Origin: Bacteroidota bacterium
Lineage (GTDB): Bacteria; Bacteroidota; Bacteroidia; NS11-12g; UBA9320
Assembly (NCBI GenBank): GCA_003485825.1
Contig: DNHN01000132.1
Span: forward strand, 1,019 to 6,298
Direction: 5' to 3'
Length of the DNA: 5,280 bases
This document shows, one piece after another, positions 4,864-5,280 of this stretch (position 1 is its first letter; every line of letters starts with the position of its first letter). The notes beneath the pieces were generated by a model. It was not told where the DNA came from, searched no databases, and was given only the letters and a program-made list of their open reading frames with translations. The translations under genes and the position numbers were made by a program.

Positions 4864-5280
4864 ATGGCTACTACAAAGATAATCTTTACTTACACCGAAT
4901 ATGCCGATGTTGATGAAATTCAAATATTAAGATCTACGATTTTAAAAAACGAAAAAGCTTTTGAAGACGCATTAAACTTAGACCCACCTGGTACCGGTTA
5001 TGACTACTTATCAGTTAACTCTGCTAATGAATTGTCGGCAGGTACCTATCAAGTCCAAGACACTGAAGCTGTCGAGGGTCAGCAATATTGGTACTGCGTT
5101 GCAGCTAAAGGTCCAGGAAGTAATGGTGGGTTCAGAGTAGGTACAGGCTCAAGCCCTTCTACAACCGATGTAACGACTGAGACTACACTCGGATCAACCT
5201 CTGTTGCTAGTGTAGTAGGAGGATCTGGACAAAGTCGAGGTATCTCAAGCGGCGGTGGCGGAGACACGGGCGGCGGAGAC
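4864..5280 (+). CDS. FnIII-like domain protein with Gly-rich tail, 3'-truncated; probable virion appendage protein
   Basis: It opens at ATG 4864 and remains open for 139 codons to the right edge; TAA at 4849-4851 blocks any upstream start in frame, and no other ATG or GTG occurs in frame, so the start is firm. Residues about 5-85 have the outline of a fibronectin type III domain: the strand KIIFTYTEYADVDEIQILRS, a variable middle, then YQVQDTEAVEGQQYWYCVAAKG, matching the usual final YtDt...g..YyY.V.A strands. Residues about 95-119 are Ser/Thr-rich, and from about 119 the chain becomes Gly/Ser-rich (SSGGGGDTGGGD), still running at the window end. The N-terminal FTYTE resembles YTYTE of the preceding gene's product. 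It is separated from that gene by 57 bases with no ribosome site. A fibre or decoration role is inferred; the product could be much larger than what is visible. Confidence 0.75.
   Translation, partial: MATTKIIFTYTEYADVDEIQILRSTILKNEKAFEDALNLDPPGTGYDYLSVNSANELSAGTYQVQDTEAVEGQQYWYCVAAKGPGSNGGFRVGTGSSPSTTDVTTETTLGSTSVASVVGGSGQSRGISSGGGGDTGGGD

Noticed and set aside
4702..4923. Minus-strand frame with repeated YNRKALCW
   Set aside because: The repeat is only the antisense translation of the 57-base array, and the frame crosses two + strand genes.
5079..5267. Minus-strand proline-rich frame
   Set aside because: It mirrors the Gly/Ser/Thr-rich tail of the last + strand gene, which has a firm start and FnIII-like domain.

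Overview
The window reads as a densely packed stretch of a tailed-phage (or phage-derived) structural region. All four genes are on the + strand, packed end to end, with no tRNA, integrase, transposase, CRISPR array or recognisable metabolic gene. The proteins are large, beta-rich, Ser/Thr/Gly-rich and modular: internal domain duplications, Ig-like and fibronectin-III-like folds, glycine linkers and short C-terminal repeats. This composition is typical of virion appendages such as tail, baseplate, fibre or capsid-decoration proteins. No hallmark gene (terminase, portal, major capsid, sheath) lies in the window, so the phage assignment rests on composition and layout. The DNA is moderately AT-rich by eye. 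Shine-Dalgarno sites are weak or absent. The host cannot be named from the sequence.

Layout. Bases 1-1692: the 3' part of a large gene, open at the left edge, whose protein carries a duplicated module plus a possible third, partial copy at its C-terminus. Bases 1679-3949: a 756-residue protein with an acidic coiled-coil start, a long beta-rich body, a cysteine cluster and a probable C-terminal beta-sandwich; it overlaps its upstream neighbour by 14 bases. Bases 3949-4806: a 285-residue protein with two Ig-like domains, an eight-glycine linker, Gly-Pro repeats and 2.5 copies of a 57-base tandem repeat; its preferred start shares one base with the preceding stop (TAATG). Bases 4807-4863: the only intergenic gap, holding an A-run, a weak hairpin and an exact TATAAATA octamer. 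Bases 4864-5280: the 5' part of a fourth gene, an FnIII-like domain followed by a Ser/Thr/Gly-rich tail that runs off the right edge.

The first three genes overlap and are probably co-transcribed and translationally coupled. The last two genes look like parallel designs: a similar (Y/F)TYTE N-terminal motif, a beta-sandwich, then a glycine-rich linker and low-complexity tail. A reasonable inference is that the four proteins assemble on the same virion substructure, but no function is proven by the sequence. The most distinctive points are the duplicated GxDIWxVxWV module, the selection-conserved 57-base repeat array, and the TATAAATA octamer placed too close to a start codon for a normal promoter.
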